This document shows positions 59,697 through 64,000 of a DNA stretch of 64,000 nt, in pieces. The stretch spans positions 78,498 to 142,497 of the forward strand of contig JBBEAZ010000014.1 in the NCBI GenBank assembly GCA_040882565.1, read 5' to 3'. The translations under genes and the position numbers were made by a program. Below the pieces are notes generated by a model. That model had not been told where the DNA came from and made no database searches. It saw only the letters and a list, made by a program, of their open reading frames with translations. The stretch's first letter is position 1. Each line of letters starts with the position of its first letter. Origin of the DNA: CF-162 sp040882565 (lineage in GTDB: Bacteria > Chloroflexota > Dehalococcoidia > SM23-28-2 > RBG-16-64-32).

Positions 59697-60812
59697 ATGA
59701 GTGGAGTACGAGTGCTGGTTGGCACGCGCAAGGGTGCGTTCGTCCTGACGTCGGATGAGAAGCGGGAAAAGTGGGATGTCAAAGGACCCGAGTTCGCGGG
59801 CTGGGAGATGTGGCACATAAAGGGGTCGCCGGCAGACCCAAACCGGCTCTATGCATCGGAAAACACCGCGTGGTTCGGGCAGCTGATCCAGCGTTCGGAC
59901 GACGGTGGCAAGACCTGGCAACCGGTGGGCAACGAGTTCAAGTACGCGAGCGAGACGGGCACCCACCTCTGGTACGACGGCACGCCGCACCCGTGGGAGT
60001 TCGCACGAGTCTGGCATCTCGAGCCCTCGCTGACGGACCCTGACACGGTCTACGCGGGAGTTGAAGACGCCGCGATCTTCCGCTCGACGGACGCGGGGCA
60101 GTCGTGGCAGGAGTTGTCGACGCTGCGGTGTCACGAGACGGCGTCGCTGTGGGCGCCGGGCGCCGGGGGGATGGGTGTTCACACGATCGTGCAGGACCCC
60201 GGCGATGCGAAGCGGATTTTCGTGGCGATCTCGGCCGCGGGCGTGTTCCGGACGGATGATGCGGGCGAGACGTGGCGGCCGATGAACAACGGCCTGGTCT
60301 CCAAGGAAACACCCAACCCGACTGCCGAGGTCGGTCACTGCGTCCACCGGATCGCGATGCATCCTTCGCGGCCGTCGACTCTGTTCATGCAGAAGCACTG
60401 GGACGTGATGCGCAGCGACGACGCCGCCGAGTCGTGGACGGAGATCAGCGGGAACCTGCCGAGCGATTTCGGGTTCCCAATTGATGTACACGCGCACGAG
60501 CCGGAGACGATCTACGTCGTGCCGATCACCAGCGACTCGTTCCACTTTCCTCCTGATGGGAAGTTGAGGGTGTACCGCAGCAAGAGCGGCGGAAACGAGT
60601 GGGAGCCGCTGACGAAAGGTCTACCACAGAAGGACTGCTATGTGAACGTGCTGCGCGACTCGATGGCCGTCGACTCGCTCGATTCGTGCGGGGTGTACTT
60701 CGGCACGACCGGAGGGCAGGTGTACGCATCGGCGGACTCGGGGGACAACTGGGCGCCAATCGTGCGCGACCTGCCGCCGGTGCTGTCGGTCGAAGTCCAG
60801 ACGTTGCGATGA
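59697..60812 (+). CDS. BNR/Asp-box beta-propeller protein (VPS10/sialidase-like fold)
   Basis: A 371-residue propeller protein. Four Asp-box motifs are visible: RSDDGGKTW (about residue 66), RSTDAGQSW, RTDDAGETW and ASADSGDNW. There is no signal peptide, and the catalytic residues of sialidases were not recognised, so it is a WD40/YVTN-like binding or unknown glycan-related protein. AAGGGAG precedes the ATG. The MoaD-like gene overlaps its stop (ATGA). Confidence 0.85.
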   Translation: MSGVRVLVGTRKGAFVLTSDEKREKWDVKGPEFAGWEMWHIKGSPADPNRLYASENTAWFGQLIQRSDDGGKTWQPVGNEFKYASETGTHLWYDGTPHPWEFARVWHLEPSLTDPDTVYAGVEDAAIFRSTDAGQSWQELSTLRCHETASLWAPGAGGMGVHTIVQDPGDAKRIFVAISAAGVFRTDDAGETWRPMNNGLVSKETPNPTAEVGHCVHRIAMHPSRPSTLFMQKHWDVMRSDDAAESWTEISGNLPSDFGFPIDVHAHEPETIYVVPITSDSFHFPPDGKLRVYRSKSGGNEWEPLTKGLPQKDCYVNVLRDSMAVDSLDSCGVYFGTTGGQVYASADSGDNWAPIVRDLPPVLSVEVQTLR

Positions 60813-61105
60813 TCCGGGTGGTGCTGCCGCAGCACCTGCGGACGCTGGCGGGTGTGGCCAAGGAAGTGGAGATCGAGGTTGCGGGCGAGGTGACGCAGCG
60901 TGCGGTGCTGGACGCGATCGAGGCGCGCTACCCGATGCTTTGCGGGACGATAAGGGACCGCGTCACCCGGGAGCGACGGGCGCTGGTGCGGTTCTATGCG
61001 TGTGAGGAAGATCTGTCGAACGAGGCGCCAGACGCTCTGTTGCCCGAAGCGGTCGCGAGCGGGAAGGAGCCGTTCATCGTGCTCGGGGCAATGGCCGGCG
61101 GCTAG
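60809..61105 (+). CDS. MoaD/ThiS-family sulfur carrier-like protein
   Basis: A 98-residue beta-grasp protein starting MIRVVLPQHLRTLAGVAKEV and ending in MAGG. The Gly-Gly end is the site for thiocarboxylate formation in MoaD/ThiS proteins. It is coupled by overlap to the BNR-propeller gene and, at its stop, to the prolyl aminopeptidase gene. No moaE or thi genes are adjacent, so its pathway is unknown. Confidence 0.85.
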   Translation: MIRVVLPQHLRTLAGVAKEVEIEVAGEVTQRAVLDAIEARYPMLCGTIRDRVTRERRALVRFYACEEDLSNEAPDALLPEAVASGKEPFIVLGAMAGG

Positions 61106-62094
61106 TGACCACGCCAGTCGGCGTCCCACGTTTGTACCCCGCGATCGAGCCGTACGAGCGCGGGCTGCTGGACCTTGGTGACGGCAACCAGTTGTACTGG
61201 GAGACGTGCGGCAATCCAGCCGGCAAGGCCGCTGTTGTCCTGCACGGCGGGCCCGGTTCGGGATGTACGGGGTGGCACCGGCGGCTCTTCGATCCTGAGG
61301 CGTATCGGATCGTGCTGTTCGACCAGCGGAACTGCGGGCGGAGCACGCCGCACGCGAGCGCGCCCGATACTGACCTGGCGACCAACAACACGGCGAACCT
61401 GATCGCGGATATCGAGCGCTTGCGCGAGCACCTGGGCGTTGAGCGATGGTTGGTGCTGGGCGGGTCGTGGGGGTGCACGTTGGCGCTGGCCTACGCCGAG
61501 AGGTACCCGGACCGGGTGACCGAGATGGTCTTGTTCGGAGTGACGGCGGGACGGCGCGCGGAGATCGACTGGCTGTTCCGTGGCGGGGTGGCGATGTTTT
61601 TTCCGGAGCAGTGGGAGCGTTTGTGCGCTGCTGTACCGGTCGCCGAACGAGGCGGCGATGTCGTTGAGGCGTACAGCCAGTTGCTGAGCGATCCTGATCC
61701 TGGGGTCCGGGAGCGGGCCGCGTTCGAGTGGTGCATGTGGGAGTCGGCGACGCCCGCGTGGCCGCCGGCTCCGGGGCTGGCCAAGCGGTTCACCGATCCT
61801 GCGTTTGCGATGGCGTTTGCGCGCATCGTTACGCACTATGTCCGGCACGATGCGTGGCTGGAGGATGGGAGCCTGTTGCGGGATGCGAGTGCGCTGAGGG
61901 ACATTCCCGGGGTCATGGTGAACGGACGCTTCGATTTTCAGTCGCCGATCGCGAACGCGTGGGAGTTGAAGCGAGCCTGGCCGGGCGCCGAACTAGTGAT
62001 CGTTGACAACGCTGGGCACTCGGCCGACAACGCGGCGATCACAGAGGAACTGGTGCGGGCGACCGACCGATTCGCAGTGCCGGTACGCAGATGA
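61105..62094 (+). CDS. pip: prolyl aminopeptidase (proline iminopeptidase)
   Basis: A 329-residue alpha/beta hydrolase of peptidase family S33 removing N-terminal proline. HGGPGSGCT gives the oxyanion motif, FDQRNCGRS the family signature, GGSWGCTLA the nucleophile elbow (about residue 113) and NAGHSADN the catalytic His. The GTG start shares its G with the TAG of the MoaD-like gene. Confidence 0.93.
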   Translation: MTTPVGVPRLYPAIEPYERGLLDLGDGNQLYWETCGNPAGKAAVVLHGGPGSGCTGWHRRLFDPEAYRIVLFDQRNCGRSTPHASAPDTDLATNNTANLIADIERLREHLGVERWLVLGGSWGCTLALAYAERYPDRVTEMVLFGVTAGRRAEIDWLFRGGVAMFFPEQWERLCAAVPVAERGGDVVEAYSQLLSDPDPGVRERAAFEWCMWESATPAWPPAPGLAKRFTDPAFAMAFARIVTHYVRHDAWLEDGSLLRDASALRDIPGVMVNGRFDFQSPIANAWELKRAWPGAELVIVDNAGHSADNAAITEELVRATDRFAVPVRR

Positions 62095-62108
62095 AGGGAA
62101 GACCGACG

Positions 62109-62615
62109 ATGAGCATCAAGGAGCCTGTGGCTGAGATAGATTCGCAGTTCAGTAGCGCCGGCGCGGCTCCGACACCGTGGGCGGAGGCGCGCGAGGCCCT
62201 GGAGAAAGCGGAGATTTACTGGCTTTCGACCGTGCGGCCCGATGGACGTCCACACGTCACGCCGCTGGTCGCCGTCTGGCTGGACGACGCGCTGTATTTC
62301 TGCACCGGCGAAGGCGAGCGCAAGAACAAGAACATCGAGCACAACGCGCACTGCATGCTGACGACCGGCTGCAACTCCTTCAAGGAAGGCCTGGACCTGG
62401 TGGCGGAAGGAGAGGCTGTGCGAGTGAAGGACGAGACGACGCTCCAGCGTCTGGCCAGCTTGTGGGAATCGAAATACGACTGGCCGTGGACAGTGCGCAA
62501 CGGGATGTTTCACGGCGACGAGGGCAACGATGCGCTCGTCTACGAAGTCCGAGCGACGACTGTCTTTGGTTTTCGCAAAGGCGAGACGTTCAGTCAGACG
62601 CGCTGGCGACCATAG
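62109..62615 (+). CDS. pyridoxamine 5'-phosphate oxidase-like FMN-binding protein
   Basis: A 168-residue split-barrel protein. EIYWLSTVRPDGRPHVTPLV and VWLDDALYFCTGEGERKNKN are the usual flavin-binding strand and loop of the PNPOx-like family (F420- or FMN-type). AAGGGAAG precedes the ATG at 62109. Enzyme substrate unknown. Confidence 0.88.
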   Translation: MSIKEPVAEIDSQFSSAGAAPTPWAEAREALEKAEIYWLSTVRPDGRPHVTPLVAVWLDDALYFCTGEGERKNKNIEHNAHCMLTTGCNSFKEGLDLVAEGEAVRVKDETTLQRLASLWESKYDWPWTVRNGMFHGDEGNDALVYEVRATTVFGFRKGETFSQTRWRP

Positions 62616-62654
62616 TCCAGCCGAATATTCAAAAGACATGAAGGAGGTAACCAG

Positions 62655-63026
62655 ATGAGCTACGTTGATGGATTTTTGCTGCCGGTCCTGAAGAAGAATG
62701 TCCCGGCCTATCGCCGCATGGCTCAGAAGGCGGGCAAGATCTGGCGCGAGCATGGGGCCCTCGACTACAAAGAGTGCGTTGGCGATGACCTTAATCCAAA
62801 GGGCATGGGTGGTTTTAGTCCGGTGCGCTTCGGGAAGACGATTGCGCTGAAGCCCGGCGAGACCGTCGTGTTCTCATACATCGTCTACAAGTCGAAGGCG
62901 CACCGGGACCGCGTCAACGCGAAAGTGATGGCGGATCCCAGGATGGGCGACGACGGCGGGAAGCCGATGCCGTTCGATCCGAACCGTATGGCTTATGGAG
63001 GGTTCAAGGTTATCGTTGACGAGTAG
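62655..63026 (+). CDS. DUF1428-family protein
   Basis: A 123-residue alpha/beta-barrel dimer-type protein: MSYVDGFLLPVLKKNVPAYR start, ALDYKECVGDD, VVFSYIVYKSKAHRDRVNAK and MPFDPNRMAYGGFKV end, all typical of DUF1428. AGGAGGT precedes the ATG. The biochemical role of the family is not established. Confidence 0.92.
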   Translation: MSYVDGFLLPVLKKNVPAYRRMAQKAGKIWREHGALDYKECVGDDLNPKGMGGFSPVRFGKTIALKPGETVVFSYIVYKSKAHRDRVNAKVMADPRMGDDGGKPMPFDPNRMAYGGFKVIVDE

Positions 63027-63104
63027 GCTACTCGGGGCGCAAGGCACGGCGCTGGGCTGAGCGTGGTCCTCGGTTCGTACTGTGGTCATGCTGGGGCTGC
63101 GGCG

Positions 63105-63506
63105 TTAGAAAGCGCCTTGCTTCTGGAGCCACTCCCAGAATTCGTCCGGGGCGGACATCGTGCTGAGGCGGCCCATGCGCACGAGCGCCCAGTCGTCGAA
63201 CTCGTGCGAATCCTTGATCTCGCGGAGGGTGACGGGGCGTTTGGCGTGCTTGACGTACTCGAAATCGGCGACCCAGGAGCGGTCGTCGTTGGGGTCAGGG
63301 CGGGGGTCTGACACGACTTTCGCGAGGCCGACGACGGCCTTGTCTTTCTGGGACTGGTAGATGATGACGGTGTCGCCGGGCTTCATCGTCTTAATGGCGT
63401 TGACGGCCGCGGGGTTGCGGACGCCGTCCCAGGTGGTGGTGCCTTCGCGCTTGAGGTTGTCGATCGAGTATGTTTCGGGGTCGGTTTTGGCGAGGAAGTA
63501 GGCCAT
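63105..63506 (-). CDS. EVE-domain protein
   Basis: A 133-residue single EVE/PUA-like domain: AYFLAKTDPETYSIDNLKRE, WDGVRNPAAVNAIKTMKPGD and the C-terminal LVRMGRLSTMSAPDEFWEWL. EVE domains bind modified bases in DNA or RNA. GAGGTG precedes the ATG. Convergent with the DUF1428 gene. Confidence 0.92.
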   Translation of the reverse strand: MAYFLAKTDPETYSIDNLKREGTTTWDGVRNPAAVNAIKTMKPGDTVIIYQSQKDKAVVGLAKVVSDPRPDPNDDRSWVADFEYVKHAKRPVTLREIKDSHEFDDWALVRMGRLSTMSAPDEFWEWLQKQGAF

Positions 63507-63625
63507 TGTTAGTCACCTCATGATCTGTTGGCGGTGCAGATTATCGCACACTGGCTGGCGAGCCCACGACCATTCGCCGGGCGGAGGTATGAGCTTTGGG
63601 AACTCGGTGAACCGGGCCGCGAGGC

Positions 63626-63631
63626 TATAAT
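63626..63631 (+). promoter_or_regulatory. TATAAT -10 box of the UbiA-like gene
   Basis: Consensus TATAAT, 7 bases, then the ATG at 63639; a leaderless transcript is predicted. Confidence 0.6.
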
Positions 63632-63638
63632 CCAGTTG

Positions 63639-64000
63639 ATGCGGCATCGGATCGCTGCCACCAGCTTCCAAAAAGTTTCCGCGCCCAAAAGACTGACCGC
63701 CGGCCCCGCGTCTCGGTTGGGGGCGTATGTCGAGATGCTGCACCTGCCCCCGATATTGGTTGTCGTCGGCGCCGCTACCGTCATCACTGCCACGGCCTCG
63801 TATCCACCGCAGATGAGCGACCTGGCGATGTTCATCGCGGCGTTGTTCGTCAGCCAGCTCGCGATTTCGGTGCACAACGACTATTGCGATCGGGAACTCG
63901 ATGCCCAGGTGAAGCCGTGGCGCGCCCTGCCGCGCGGACTCGTAAGTCCTGCACAAGCGGTGGGCCTTGTCGTCCTGCTGCTGATGTCTGCCGTCGCGAT
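63639..64000 (+). CDS. UbiA-family prenyltransferase (3' end cut by window)
   Basis: 120 codons are visible. The N-terminus leads into a first membrane segment (PPILVVVGAATVITATAS), a second (AMFIAALFVSQLAISV) and the prenyl-diphosphate motif HNDYCDRELDAQVKPWRALP, matching NDxxDxxxD of UbiA proteins. It continues past the window end. The aromatic acceptor cannot be told; menaquinone, heme or chlorophyll-type substrates are possible. Confidence 0.8.
   Translation, partial: MRHRIAATSFQKVSAPKRLTAGPASRLGAYVEMLHLPPILVVVGAATVITATASYPPQMSDLAMFIAALFVSQLAISVHNDYCDRELDAQVKPWRALPRGLVSPAQAVGLVVLLLMSAVA

Overview
The window is 64 kb of GC-rich bacterial chromosome, read by eye without any database search. 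The best guess for its source is an uncultured member of the Chloroflexota, probably near the Dehalococcoidia. The reasons are secreted proteins with dockerin-like repeats ending in the pattern PxDSLxLLRxDAGL, TadG-like pilus-associated proteins, hydrolase-adenylate cyclase fusions, a class III type PHA synthase, and many genes that start directly behind a -10 box without a Shine-Dalgarno sequence. A run of Ns at 35483-35492 and several single-base frameshifts suggest a metagenome or draft assembly, so some broken genes may be sequence errors.

Layout, 1-24 kb. The left end holds DNA repair and housekeeping genes: the end of a LigD-type ligase-polymerase, a second ligase-like gene without its catalytic lysine, rarA, a GNAT acetyltransferase, a SAM methyltransferase and a hemerythrin. 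From 7.4 to 13.7 kb lies a storage-lipid block: a WS/DGAT acyltransferase, an alpha/beta hydrolase, a phasin, a PhaQ-like PadR regulator with a clear operator, a PhaE/PhaR-like subunit, PhaC and a short-chain dehydrogenase. At 13.7-17.7 kb is a patch that looks acquired: a decayed gene, a methyltransferase fused to a nuclease-like domain, a frameshifted DUF6414-type gene and an unknown gene. Core functions follow: a Lrp/AsnC-type siroheme decarboxylase-like gene, a molybdopterin oxidoreductase, lspA, an rluD-like gene and gltX.

Layout, 23-47 kb. Two sortases, a P1 peptidase, an unknown 603-residue protein with eight regularly spaced tryptophans, a secreted metalloprotease, mutM, a TrpD2-like gene, a dockerin-like secreted protein, threonine aldolase and a lipoprotein come next. 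After the assembly gap there is an MFS transporter, tRNA-Gly(TCC), broken VOC and nitrilase genes, a large secreted protein, c-di-GMP genes (GGDEF, EAL and a PAS fragment), a cytochrome P450 and an RCC1-repeat protein with dockerin-like repeats.

Layout, 47-64 kb. Three hydrolase-cyclase fusion genes, one intact and two decayed, are interleaved with an FAD monooxygenase and two TadG-like genes. A two-gene operon follows with a linalool dehydratase/isomerase-like protein and an alpha/beta hydrolase. Then come an ArsR regulator with VOC and SRPBCC genes, a BNR-repeat protein/MoaD-like/prolyl aminopeptidase operon, an FMN-barrel protein, a DUF1428 protein, an EVE protein and the start of a UbiA-type prenyltransferase.

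Short dispersed repeats run through the intergenic spaces: heptanucleotide tandem repeats (units such as AGTGGAC), a GCAGCG...CGCTGC hairpin element, and CTTCGGCTCCGCTCAGGG-like elements. A 28-bp segment covering promoter and start codon is shared by otherwise unrelated genes.
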